Source of the DNA: Streptomyces luteolifulvus
Lineage (GTDB): Bacteria > Actinomycetota > Actinomycetes > Streptomycetales > Streptomycetaceae
Assembly: GCF_008806595.1 (NCBI RefSeq)
Contig: NZ_VZRB01000012.1
Span: 172,159-236,158, forward strand
DNA length: 64,000 bases
Direction of reading: 5' to 3'
In this document: positions 8,105 through 16,645 of the stretch, piece after piece
Layout: every line of letters starts with the position of its first letter
Position numbering within the stretch: the first letter of the stretch is position 1
Notes under the pieces: generated by a model
What the model was told of the DNA's origin: nothing
Databases searched by the model: none
Seen by the model: only the letters and a program-made list of their open reading frames with translations
Program-made: the position numbers and the translations under genes

Positions 8105-8479
8105 TCACAGACTCCACTGCCGCAGTTCGCGCGCGATGTCCTCGACCGAGACCTCACCGCTCTTGACCAGGCGGGCCAGGTCCCGGACCTGTTCGGGCGA
8201 GGTGGCGACCTTCAGGCCGCCGGCCACGAGGTACGCGTACGCCACGGCGCAGGCGAAGAGGGCGTTGGAGCGCTCCAGCGCGGGGACGTGGATGAGGAGT
8301 TGGAGCAGCGCGGCGGCGCGCGCGTGCGGGCTGTCGTAGACGGGGACGTCGAATATCTCGGCCTGGTGGCGCGCGACGGCGGCGACTAGGGCGCCCCAGT
8401 CGCTGACCTGGGGGTCTCCCGGCGTGTTGTGTTCGGCGAGCATGAGGAGCCAGGCGAGGTCGATTCTGAGGCTGCTCAA
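8105..8479 (-). CDS. Fic/Doc-family toxin with divergent active site
   Basis: A 124-residue helical protein similar in size to phage P1 Doc and to Streptomyces Fic-family toxins. Where canonical Fic proteins have HxFx(D/E)GN(G/K)R, this one has HVPALERSNALFA, keeping a His, an acidic residue and an Asn but lacking the usual Phe and final Arg. It starts with TTG four bases after the antitoxin stop, so translation is coupled. Doc-type toxins phosphorylate EF-Tu and other Fic proteins add AMP; which applies here, if either, is unclear. Confidence 0.72.
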   Translation of the reverse strand: MSSLRIDLAWLLMLAEHNTPGDPQVSDWGALVAAVARHQAEIFDVPVYDSPHARAAALLQLLIHVPALERSNALFACAVAYAYLVAGGLKVATSPEQVRDLARLVKSGEVSVEDIARELRQWSL

Positions 8480-8483
8480 CGGT

Positions 8484-8735
8484 TCAGCGACGACCTTCGC
8501 GGGTGGCTTCCGCGCCGGGGGCGCGGTCGTCGCCGAACTCCTCGGCGAAGACGGCCTCGTACTGCTTCATGAAGTCGGCGGCGGCCTCCACGAACGTGTG
8601 CCCCACTTCCCCGGTGTCCTGTCTGACCAGCTCTTCGATGTAGCGGTTGACGCTCATGCCGCGGGCCAGGGCGCGCTCGCGGGCGGCGCGGGCCGTGCCC
8701 TCGTCCACGCGTACGTTCAGCTGGGTCTTCGCCAT
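8484..8735 (-). CDS. Ribbon-helix-helix antitoxin
   Basis: An 83-residue protein whose first 45 residues form a ribbon-helix-helix DNA-binding fold (TQLNVRVDEGTARAARERAL, then GMSVNRYIEELVRQ). The charged C-terminal half would bind and neutralise the downstream toxin. It lies upstream of the toxin in a two-gene operon, the usual order for autoregulated modules. A pair of symmetric sites lies just ahead of its start. Confidence 0.8.
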   Translation of the reverse strand: MAKTQLNVRVDEGTARAARERALARGMSVNRYIEELVRQDTGEVGHTFVEAAADFMKQYEAVFAEEFGDDRAPGAEATREGRR

Positions 8736-8755
8736 ACCTCGAAGCTAGCGCGGAA

Positions 8756-8790
8756 GTGCTAGCACAGGCAAGAAGCCGCGGTGCCTGCAC
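8756..8790. promoter_or_regulatory. Candidate autoregulatory operator of the toxin-antitoxin operon
   Basis: Two copies of GTGC-NN-GCAC lie 25 bp apart (GTGCTAGCAC at 8756-8765, a perfect palindrome; GTGCCTGCAC at 8781-8790). They sit within a longer direct repeat GCACAGGCAAGAAG (8762-8775 and 8787-8800), 20-55 bases upstream of the antitoxin start. Paired palindromes at this distance suit co-operative binding by a ribbon-helix-helix dimer. Confidence 0.5.
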
Positions 8791-8901
8791 AGGCAAGAAG
8801 TCCTCCCAGGGGTGGATACCAGCTGTGGGGCCGATCACATTAGGCTCGGCCGAAGCGAGGAATCCGGACATCCGGAGCGAAGAACCACCGAGGAGGCCGT
8901 C

Positions 8902-9747
8902 TTGTCCACACCTGCTGCGGAGCACGCGCCGGGCCGCGCGTCGGCCGACGGCATCGCGGCCCGCGCCCGCGGTCTGACCAAGGCGTACGGCTCGGGCGAG
9001 ACGGCCGTGCTCGCCCTGGACTCGGTGGACGTGGACATCGCGCGCGGCCGCTTCACCACGGTCATGGGGCCCTCCGGCTCCGGCAAGTCGACGCTGATGC
9101 ACTGTCTGGCCGGGCTGGACACCGTCTCGGCCGGGCAGGTCTGGCTCGGCGACACCGAGATCACGGGGCTGAAGGAACGCGAGCTGACCCGGCTGCGCCG
9201 GGACCGGATCGGGTTCATGTTCCAGTCGTTCAACCTGATTCCCACACTGAACGCGGCCGAGAACATCACCCTGCCCATGGACATCGCGGGCAAGAAGCCC
9301 GACGAGAAATGGCTGGACCAGGTCATCGACACACTGGGGCTGCGGGACCGTCTCAAGCACCGGCCCGCCCAGTTGTCCGGAGGCCAGCAACAGCGCGTCG
9401 CGTGCGCCCGTGCGCTCGTCTCGCGGCCGGAGCTGATCTTCGCCGACGAGCCCACCGGCAACCTCGACTCACGCGCGGGGCTGGAGGTCCTCGCCTTCCT
9501 GCGCGAGGCCGTCGACACACTCGGGCAGACGGTCGTCATGGTCACCCACGACCCCGGCGCCGCCGCCCACTCCGACCTGGTGCTCTTCCTTGCGGACGGC
9601 CGGATCGTCGACGAGATGGAGCGGCCCACGGCGGAGGCGGTGCTGGAGCGCATGCGCCTTTTCACCGGGGGAAACCCCCAGACCCCCGGGTTCGATGTGA
9701 TCCGCAGCCAGGTCGACGACGGCGCCGCTGCCGTCCGGGAGGACTGA
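8902..9747 (+). CDS. ABC transporter ATP-binding protein (LolD/MacB type)
   Basis: A 281-residue ATPase. Walker A is GPSGSGKST, the Q-loop region is FQSFNLIPTLNAAENI, the signature is LSGGQQQRVACARAL, Walker B is LIFADEPTGNLDS and the H-loop is VTHD. The TGNLDS wording places it in the LolD/MacB/FtsE group that works with FtsX-like permeases. A TTG start at 8902 is supported by AGGAGG at 8891-8896. It forms an operon with the permease four bases downstream. The substrate is unknown; such pairs export lipids or peptides or act in envelope stress. Confidence 0.92.
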   Translation: MSTPAAEHAPGRASADGIAARARGLTKAYGSGETAVLALDSVDVDIARGRFTTVMGPSGSGKSTLMHCLAGLDTVSAGQVWLGDTEITGLKERELTRLRRDRIGFMFQSFNLIPTLNAAENITLPMDIAGKKPDEKWLDQVIDTLGLRDRLKHRPAQLSGGQQQRVACARALVSRPELIFADEPTGNLDSRAGLEVLAFLREAVDTLGQTVVMVTHDPGAAAHSDLVLFLADGRIVDEMERPTAEAVLERMRLFTGGNPQTPGFDVIRSQVDDGAAAVRED

Positions 9748-9751
9748 ACCG

Positions 9752-12319
9752 GTGCTGAAGGCAACGCTGAGGAGCTTCCTCGCGCACAAGGGACGGCTGC
9801 TGCTCTCCGCACTCGCGGTCGTCCTGTCCGTGGCGTTCGTCGCGGGCAGCCTGATCTTCTCCGACACGGTCTCCCGCACCTTCGACCGGCTGTTCGCGTC
9901 CACGGCGGCCGATGTGACCGTGGAGCCCCAGCAGGACCTCAAGTCACAGGTACCGACCGGCGCGGCCGAGACCGTGCCCGCCTCGCTCGCGGGCGAGGTG
10001 GCGAAGGTCGACGGCGTCGAGTCGACGCACGCGGACGTGTCCGTCGAGAACATCACGGTCGTCGACAGCGACAACAAGTCGGTCGGGCCGACCACGGGCG
10101 CCCCCACCATCGCCACGGACTGGTACCTCACCGACCGCAGCCCCGTGGAACTGACCTCGGGCCACGCTCCGCGCGGGGCCGGCGAGGCGCTGCTCGACGC
10201 GGACACCGCCGACAAGAAGCATGTCGAGATCGGCGACACGCTCACGGTGATGGCCCAGCCCGGCTCCTTCAAGGTCGAGATCGTCGGCATCGCCACGTTC
10301 ACCACCACCAACCCGGGTGCGGCCCTGGTCTTCCTCGATCCCGAGACCGCCGCGTCGCAGCTCCTCGGCTCCGCGGACCGTGCCACCTCCGTCTCGGTGG
10401 ATGCGGCGCCGGGCGTGAGCGACGCCGTACTCAAGGACCGGATCGCCGCCGGGATCGGCACCGGCACCTACGACGTCAAGACGGCCGACGAGCAGGCCGA
10501 GTCGTCCGCCGCCGACCTCGGCGGGTTCCTCGACGTGATCAAGTACGTCATGCTCGGCTTCGCCGGGATCTCCGTCCTCGTCGGTGTGTTCCTCATCGTC
10601 AACACCTTCTCCATGCTCATTGCCCAGCGCACCCGCGAACTCGGCCTGCTCAGGGCCCTCGGCGCCGACCGGCGCCAGGTGCGGCGATCGGTGCTCACCG
10701 AGGCGGTGCTGCTCGGCGTGGTCGGCTCCACGCTGGGGCTGGCGGCCGGCATCGGGCTCGCCTACGGCCTGATCAAACTCATGAGTGTGTTCGGCATGAA
10801 CCTGAAGACCACGGAGATGGTCATCGGGTGGGCGACTCCCGTGTCGGCCTACGTCGTCGGCGTCGGCGTCACCTTCGTGGCGGCGTACCTCCCCGCCCGG
10901 AGGGCGGCACGTGTCTCGCCGATGGCCGCGCTCGCGGACGCCGAAATCGCGGGTGTGGGGCGGCCGTTGACGGTGCGTGCCGTGCTGGGCGCGATCGTCG
11001 GGGCGCTCGGCGCCGCCGCCCTCGTGGGCTGTGCCACCGCGACGAAGACGTCCACCTCGGCGTCCCTGCTGGGACTCGGCGTCGTGCTCACCCTCATCGC
11101 GACCGTGATCGCGGGCCCGCTGCTGGTGCGCCCGGTGATCCGGGTCCTCGGCGGTGCCTTCCCTGCGATCTTCGGCTCCATCGGCCGGATGAGCCAGCGC
11201 AACGCCCTGCGCAACCCCCGCCGTACGGGCGCCACCGCCGCCGCCCTGATGGTGGGCCTCGCCCTGGTGGGCGGGATGTCGGTGGCGAGCGCCTCGATGT
11301 CGCAGTCCTTCGACGAGCAGATCGACAAAACCCTCGGCGCCGACTTCATCGTCCAGAACACCAACTTCGTGCCGTTCTCGCAGGAGGTCACCGACCAGGT
11401 CCGCGGCACGGAGGGCGTCGGACTCGTCGTACGGCAGCGGTTCGCGCCGGTCGCCGTGACGCTGCCGGACGGCAAGCGGATCGAGACGACCGCTGCCGGC
11501 TACGACACCCAGGTCGACGACGTGGCCCGGGTGACGTACGCGGCCGGGGACACGGCGGCCGCGCTGGCGGACGGGAACATCGCGATGGACGCCGGCTTCG
11601 CGAAGGACCACGACGTACGCGTCGGCAGCGTGATTCCGGTGGAGTTCCCGGCCGGCCGGAAGACCGAGCTCAAGGTGAGCGCCCTCACCGACCAGGAAGG
11701 CGCGGAGGGCTTCGGCATGCAGGGCGGGCTGTTCTTCGGCATAGCCACGGTCGAGAGGTACATCCCCGGCGGCCAGGACTCCGCGCTGTACGTCAACGCG
11801 GCCTCCGGCACCGCCCCCGACCAGCTGCGCACCCGGCTGGAGCGGACACTCGACCCGTATCCGCAGGTCCAGGTCCGCGACCAGGCCGACTACAAGAAGC
11901 TGGTCCACGACCAGATCGCCGTGCTGCTCTATCTCGTCTACGCGCTGCTCGGGCTGGCGATCGTCATCGCGGTCCTCGGCGTGGTCAACACCCTCGCCCT
12001 GTCGGTCGTCGAGCGCACCCGGGAGATCGGGCTGCTGCGGGCCATCGGGCTCGGCCGGCGGCAGCTGCGCCGGATGATCCGGCTGGAGTCGGTGGTGATC
12101 GCGGTGTTCGGCGCGGTGCTGGGGCTCGGGCTGGGGCTTGTGTGGGGCGTGTGCACCCAGCAGGTGCTGGCCCTGCAGGGCATGAAGGCCCTCGCGATCC
12201 CCTGGGGCACGATCGTCGCCGTTGTGATCGGCTCGGCGGTGGTGGGGATCGTGGCTGCGCTGCTGCCGGCGTTGCGGGCGTCCCGTATGAATGTGCTGGC
12301 GGCCATCGCGCACGAGTGA
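9752..12319 (+). CDS. FtsX-like ABC transporter permease
   Basis: An 855-residue membrane protein with an N-terminal helix (about 15-35), a large extracytoplasmic domain, three helices of a first FtsX domain (about 265-400, with RTRELGLLRALGADRRQ at its start), another helix group around 410-470, a second extracytoplasmic domain, and a second FtsX domain at the C terminus (TREIGLLRAIGLGRRQ). This duplicated layout is standard for actinobacterial MacB-like permeases. A GTG start follows GGAGGAC. It pairs with the upstream ATPase. Confidence 0.92.
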   Translation: MLKATLRSFLAHKGRLLLSALAVVLSVAFVAGSLIFSDTVSRTFDRLFASTAADVTVEPQQDLKSQVPTGAAETVPASLAGEVAKVDGVESTHADVSVENITVVDSDNKSVGPTTGAPTIATDWYLTDRSPVELTSGHAPRGAGEALLDADTADKKHVEIGDTLTVMAQPGSFKVEIVGIATFTTTNPGAALVFLDPETAASQLLGSADRATSVSVDAAPGVSDAVLKDRIAAGIGTGTYDVKTADEQAESSAADLGGFLDVIKYVMLGFAGISVLVGVFLIVNTFSMLIAQRTRELGLLRALGADRRQVRRSVLTEAVLLGVVGSTLGLAAGIGLAYGLIKLMSVFGMNLKTTEMVIGWATPVSAYVVGVGVTFVAAYLPARRAARVSPMAALADAEIAGVGRPLTVRAVLGAIVGALGAAALVGCATATKTSTSASLLGLGVVLTLIATVIAGPLLVRPVIRVLGGAFPAIFGSIGRMSQRNALRNPRRTGATAAALMVGLALVGGMSVASASMSQSFDEQIDKTLGADFIVQNTNFVPFSQEVTDQVRGTEGVGLVVRQRFAPVAVTLPDGKRIETTAAGYDTQVDDVARVTYAAGDTAAALADGNIAMDAGFAKDHDVRVGSVIPVEFPAGRKTELKVSALTDQEGAEGFGMQGGLFFGIATVERYIPGGQDSALYVNAASGTAPDQLRTRLERTLDPYPQVQVRDQADYKKLVHDQIAVLLYLVYALLGLAIVIAVLGVVNTLALSVVERTREIGLLRAIGLGRRQLRRMIRLESVVIAVFGAVLGLGLGLVWGVCTQQVLALQGMKALAIPWGTIVAVVIGSAVVGIVAALLPALRASRMNVLAAIAHE

Positions 12320-12443
12320 GGAGCCCCGGCCGGCGTTCAAGTCGCCTGCCGCTGGGGAGAGTTCGTGCCGGGATCTTCCGCTTCGGCGGTATGGTCACGG
12401 AAAGCGTTCGCCAGGCAGGCCGGCGCTCTGCTTGGCTCTCCCC

Positions 12444-12869
12444 ATGAGCGATCTCCACATCCGCCGCGCCACCCTCGGGGACATCGACACCGTGCTCCGG
12501 TTCTGGCGCGACGCCGCGGAAGGAACGAGCATCAGCGACGACCACGACGGAGTGGCCCGGCTGATCGCGACGGACCCCGAGTCCCTGCTCCTCGCGGAAC
12601 GCCGGGGCCTCCTCACGGGAACCGTGATAGCCGGCTTCGACGGATGGCGATGCTCCGCCTACCGGCTGGCCGTCCACCCGGACCACCGCCGGCAGGGCAT
12701 CGCCACCGCCCTGCTGGAGGCGGCGGAACAACGGTTCGCCGCGCTGGGCGGACGACGGGTCGACGCCATGGTCCTGGAAGTCAACGAGCGGGCCCACCAC
12801 ACGTGGTCCGCGAGCGGCTATCACCGCGAGGACCACTGGCGGCGCTGGGTGAAGCCCCTCGCCGACTGA
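12444..12869 (+). CDS. GNAT-family N-acetyltransferase
   Basis: A 141-residue single-domain acetyltransferase. The acetyl-CoA pyrophosphate loop is visible in VHPDHRRQGIATALLEAAE (motif A), followed by the C-terminal VNERAHHTWSASGY motif B of the family. The substrate is not predictable. It stands alone between the ABC exporter and the CNNM genes. Confidence 0.86.
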   Translation: MSDLHIRRATLGDIDTVLRFWRDAAEGTSISDDHDGVARLIATDPESLLLAERRGLLTGTVIAGFDGWRCSAYRLAVHPDHRRQGIATALLEAAEQRFAALGGRRVDAMVLEVNERAHHTWSASGYHREDHWRRWVKPLAD

Positions 12870-13011
12870 CCGGCTTTGCCCACCCTTTACCATTGAAGGA
12901 CTGTTCGATCCTTCATGAAAGGTGTGAGCGTCCGCCCATGGGCGAGCCTCCCCGTACGCACCATCGCGCGTTCCTTCCCTCCCTGCCCGATCATGGGACG
13001 GAGGTGACCCG

Positions 13012-14340
13012 ATGACCGAAGTGCTCCTCCTCCTGGTGGCGATCCTGCTCTCGCTGGCCTGCGGCGCCTTCGTCGCGGCGGAGTTCTCGCTCACGACGGT
13101 CGAGCGCAGCGAGCTGGAGCGGGCCGTGGAGCGCGGCGAGCGCGGTGCGGCGGGCGCCCTCAAGGCCGTACGGAATCTGACCTTCCAGCTCTCCGGGGCA
13201 CAGCTCGGCATCACCGTCACCAACCTGATCGTCGGTATGCTCGCCGAACCGTCGATCGCCACCATGATCGCGGGCCCGCTGGAGTCGCTCGGCATCTCGC
13301 GCTCCACGGCGAACTCACTCGCCCTGGTGCTCGGTACGGCCCTGTCGACCGTGTTCCTGATGGTCGTCGGCGAACTGGTGCCCAAGAACTGGGCGATCTC
13401 CTCACCCCTGGCCGTCGCCAAGCGGGTGGGGAACCCGCAGCGCTGGTTCAGCGCCGCCTTCCGCCCCTTCATCACCCACCTCAACAACACGGCCAACCGC
13501 TCGGTGCGCCGATTCGGTCTGGAGCCCGCCGAGGAGCTGGCCTCCGCGCGCGGACCGCAGGAACTGGCGGCCCTGGCCCGGCACTCCGCCAGGGAGGGTG
13601 CCCTGGAGGCCGACACCGCCGAACTGTTCGTGCGGACGCTCAACCTCGCCGACCTGACGGCGGAGAACGTGATGACGCCGCGCGTTCAGGTCATCGCCCT
13701 GGACGCGCAGGCCACCTGCGAGGACGTGGCGAACGTGACACGGGCGACGGGCCTGTCCCGCTTCCCGGTCTTCCGCGGCAGCCTCGACTCCGTCGTCGGC
13801 ACCGCGCACATCAAGGACTGTCTGGCGATGCCCGCAGAGCGGCGGACCCGCGTCCCCGTGTCCGAGGTGATGCGCGAGCCGCTGCTGGTGCCGGAGTCGC
13901 TCACCGTCGACCGGCTTCTCGACCGGCTGTCCGGCAAACGCACGATGGCCGTGGTGATCGACGAGTACGGCGGCACCGCGGGGGTGGCCACGCTGGAGGA
14001 CATCGTCGAGGAGGTGGTCGGAGAGGTACGGGACGAGCACGACCCGCACGAGACACCCGACCTGGCGCCGGCCGGGACCGACGAGGACGGCCGCACGCTG
14101 TACTCCGCGGACGGCTCGGCCCGCATGGACCAGCTCGCGCGCGTCGGCCTCCGGGCGCCCGAGGGGCCGTACGAGACACTGGCCGGTCTCATCGCGACGC
14201 TGCTCGGCCGCATTCCGGCCGTCGGTGACCGCGTGGAGGCGGCCGGCTGGCGGCTCGACGTCGTGGATGCGTCGGGGCGCAGGGCCGCGCGTGTGGTCCT
14301 GCACGCGCCGCACGACCAGGACGAGCAGGGGGAGCGATGA
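13012..14340 (+). CDS. CNNM/CorC (HlyC) family membrane protein, first copy
   Basis: A 442-residue protein: a DUF21 membrane domain of four helices (about residues 1-190, beginning EVLLLLVAILLSLACGAFVA), a pair of CBS domains (about 215-340) and a C-terminal CorC_HlyC domain. The family was long called hemolysin-like and is now linked to Mg2+ export or Mg2+ homeostasis, with the CBS pair sensing adenine nucleotides. A strong GGAGGTG precedes the ATG. It overlaps the next gene by ATGA, so the two probably form a heteromer or work together. Confidence 0.9.
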   Translation: MTEVLLLLVAILLSLACGAFVAAEFSLTTVERSELERAVERGERGAAGALKAVRNLTFQLSGAQLGITVTNLIVGMLAEPSIATMIAGPLESLGISRSTANSLALVLGTALSTVFLMVVGELVPKNWAISSPLAVAKRVGNPQRWFSAAFRPFITHLNNTANRSVRRFGLEPAEELASARGPQELAALARHSAREGALEADTAELFVRTLNLADLTAENVMTPRVQVIALDAQATCEDVANVTRATGLSRFPVFRGSLDSVVGTAHIKDCLAMPAERRTRVPVSEVMREPLLVPESLTVDRLLDRLSGKRTMAVVIDEYGGTAGVATLEDIVEEVVGEVRDEHDPHETPDLAPAGTDEDGRTLYSADGSARMDQLARVGLRAPEGPYETLAGLIATLLGRIPAVGDRVEAAGWRLDVVDASGRRAARVVLHAPHDQDEQGER

Positions 14341-15377
14341 CCGCCGTACAACTGCTGATCGGCCTGGCGACCCTCGTCGTCAACGCCTTCTTCGTGGGCG
14401 CCGAGTTCGCGCTGATCTCGGTGCGCCGGAGCCAGATCGAGCAGCACATCGCCACAGCAGACAAAGCCGGCAAAGGGGCGCAGGGTGACCGGCGCGCGAA
14501 GAGCGTGCTGTGGGGCCTTGAGCACGTGTCCGCGCTGATGGCGGCCGCACAGCTCGGCATCACGCTGTGCACGCTGGTCCTGGGTGTGGTCGCGGAGCCG
14601 GCGATCGCGCATCTGCTGGAGCCGGTGTTCCACGCGATGGGCGTGTCCACCGGTGCGGGTCACGCCGTGTCCTTCGTGATCGCGCTGACCCTGGCCACGT
14701 ATCTGCACATGCTGCTCGGCGAGATGGTGCCGAAGAACGTCGCGCTCGCCGAGCCGGTGCGCAGCGCGCTGCTGCTGGGCCCGCCGCTGGTGGCGCTGTC
14801 CCGGGCGCTGCGCCCGGTGATCTTCGCGATCAACGCGTTCGCGAACGGTGTGCTCAAGCTGCTGCGCGTCGAGGTCAAGAACGAGGTCACGGCCAGCTTC
14901 TCGGATGCCGAGCTGGCCCGGATCGTGCGGGACTCCCGCGAGGCGGGCCTCATCGACGACCGCGCGCGGGAGCGTCTGCACGACGCGCTGGAGCTGGGCC
15001 GCCGGCCCGTGCGGGACGTGGTGCTTCCGCTGGAACGCGTGGTCTACGCGCGCGTGGGCGTCACTCCGGAGGAGCTGGAGCGGCTGTCCGCCGAGACCGG
15101 GTTCTCCCGCTTCCCGGTGGTGGACGAGGCGCGTCGCATCGTCGGCTACCTGCATGTGAAGGACGCGCTGGACGCCTCCCCGCGGGACGTGCCGTTCCGC
15201 GTGGCGGACATGCGGCCGAGCGCCCGGGTCCGGGAGAGCACGCCGCTGGACGACGTCCTCACGGCGATGCGGGGCAGCCGCACGCACCTCGCGGCCGTGC
15301 TCGGGGACGACGGGCGGCTGGCGGGGCTGGTGACGATGGAGGACGTGCTGCGCGAGCTGTTCGGGCAGCGGGCGTAG
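14337..15377 (+). CDS. CNNM/CorC (HlyC) family membrane protein, second copy
   Basis: A 346-residue paralogue of the upstream protein: DUF21 helices (about 1-190; AEFALISVRRSQIE matches AEFSLTTVERSELE in the first copy) and a CBS pair (about 205-340), but no CorC_HlyC domain at the end. This long/short pairing is typical of actinobacteria. It is translationally coupled to the first copy. Confidence 0.9.
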   Translation: MTAVQLLIGLATLVVNAFFVGAEFALISVRRSQIEQHIATADKAGKGAQGDRRAKSVLWGLEHVSALMAAAQLGITLCTLVLGVVAEPAIAHLLEPVFHAMGVSTGAGHAVSFVIALTLATYLHMLLGEMVPKNVALAEPVRSALLLGPPLVALSRALRPVIFAINAFANGVLKLLRVEVKNEVTASFSDAELARIVRDSREAGLIDDRARERLHDALELGRRPVRDVVLPLERVVYARVGVTPEELERLSAETGFSRFPVVDEARRIVGYLHVKDALDASPRDVPFRVADMRPSARVRESTPLDDVLTAMRGSRTHLAAVLGDDGRLAGLVTMEDVLRELFGQRA

Positions 15378-15439
15378 GCGATCCGGCCCCGGGCCGACCG
15401 ACCGCTGGGTATGCGCCTCGGGTTACCATCTCTGACGCC

Positions 15440-16219
15440 ATGCAGACGCATCCCACGTACTCAAGCCTCGTCGCGGTCGGCGACTCCTTCACCGAGGGCA
15501 TGTCGGACCTGCTGCCGGACGGTTCGTACCGCGGCTGGGCCGACCTCCTCGCCGGGCGGATGGCCGCCCGCACCCCCGGGTTCAGGTACGCCAACCTCGC
15601 CGTGCGCGGGAAGCTGATCGGGCAGATCGTCGACGAGCAGGTCGACGTCGCGGCCGCGATGGACGCCGATGTGATCACGCTGGTCGGCGGTCTCAACGAC
15701 ACCCTTCGCCCCAAGTGCGACATGGTCCGGGTGCGCGATCTGCTGACCCAGGCCGTGGAGCGGCTCGCCCCGTCCTGCGGGCAGCTGGTGCTGATGCGCA
15801 GCCCGGGCCGCCGGGGTCCGGTCCTGGAGCGCTTCCGGCCGCGCATGGAGGAACTGTTCGAGGTCGTCGACGACCTCGCCGAGCGGCACGGCGCGCTGGT
15901 CGTCGATCTGTATGGCGCCGCGTCGCTCGGCGACCCGCGCCTGTGGGACGTGGACCGGCTGCATCTGACGGCCGAGGGCCACCGCCGGGTCGCGGAGGCG
16001 GTGTGGCAGAGGCTCGGCTACCAGCCCGAGGACACCGAGTGGCACCTACCGATGCGGGCGACACCGCCGCCCGGATGGGCCGCCCGCCGGGTCGCCGATG
16101 CCCGGTTCGCCCGGCAGCATCTGCTGCCGTGGATCGGCCGGCGGCTCACGGGCCGGTCGTCGGGCGACGGACTGCCGCCGAAGCGGGGCGAGCTGCTGCC
16201 GTACGAGGGACCGGCGTAG
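15440..16219 (+). CDS. SGNH/GDSL-family hydrolase
   Basis: A 259-residue esterase/lipase-type hydrolase without a signal peptide. Block I is VAVGDSFTEGM (nucleophilic Ser), block III is VGGLNDTL and block V is DRLHLTAEGH, carrying the Asp and His of the triad. A basic C-terminal tail follows the domain. The substrate is unknown. Upstream frame-open sequence is antisense or overlapping noise; the ATG at 15440 begins the homology. Confidence 0.88.
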   Translation: MQTHPTYSSLVAVGDSFTEGMSDLLPDGSYRGWADLLAGRMAARTPGFRYANLAVRGKLIGQIVDEQVDVAAAMDADVITLVGGLNDTLRPKCDMVRVRDLLTQAVERLAPSCGQLVLMRSPGRRGPVLERFRPRMEELFEVVDDLAERHGALVVDLYGAASLGDPRLWDVDRLHLTAEGHRRVAEAVWQRLGYQPEDTEWHLPMRATPPPGWAARRVADARFARQHLLPWIGRRLTGRSSGDGLPPKRGELLPYEGPA

Positions 16220-16226
16220 GCCTCTC

Positions 16227-16586
16227 ATGGCCACGCGGGTGATCAATGTCAGGGGCCGCCTCCACGACCTCGGTCCCCGGCTGGAACGCGCCCCCGACGT
16301 CGTCTACGTCGGCCGCCGCTGGACGATGGGCGGCTGGGACCTGCCCCGGCATCCGCTGTACAACCCTTTCGCGTACGACACCCCGACGAGGAAACGCGAC
16401 GGGACGCGTGCCGAGGTCATGGCGAAGTACCGGGCGTATCTGCTGGAGCGGCCGGACCTGCTGGCCCTCGTGCCCGCGCTGCGCGGCAAGACCCTCGCCT
16501 GCTGGTGCGCACCGGAGCTGTGCCACGCCGAGGTGCTGGCGGAGCTCGCGGACGCGCCCGTACGCCCGTCGCGGCCGCCTTCGTAG
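16227..16586 (+). CDS. DUF4326 protein
   Basis: A 119-residue protein with the DUF4326 pattern: an N-terminal VYVGRRWTMGGWDLPRHPLYNP and a C-terminal CWCAPELCHAEVLAEL, which contains paired Cys. Its function is unknown; many members occur in phages and Streptomyces. It starts seven bases after the hydrolase stop with no clear ribosome site, so it may depend on the upstream gene. Confidence 0.8.
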   Translation: MATRVINVRGRLHDLGPRLERAPDVVYVGRRWTMGGWDLPRHPLYNPFAYDTPTRKRDGTRAEVMAKYRAYLLERPDLLALVPALRGKTLACWCAPELCHAEVLAELADAPVRPSRPPS

Positions 16587-16645
16587 GTTCCGCCAAACCA
16601 CCCGGTGGCGCTGGCCTGCAGGAATCGCCAGTAGAATCCGTCTAC

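Noticed and set aside
9944..12340. 798-residue minus-strand open frame opposite the ABC permease
   Set aside because: The composition is typical of antisense to a GC-rich gene (His/Arg/Gly repeats), and the sense permease has clear domains.
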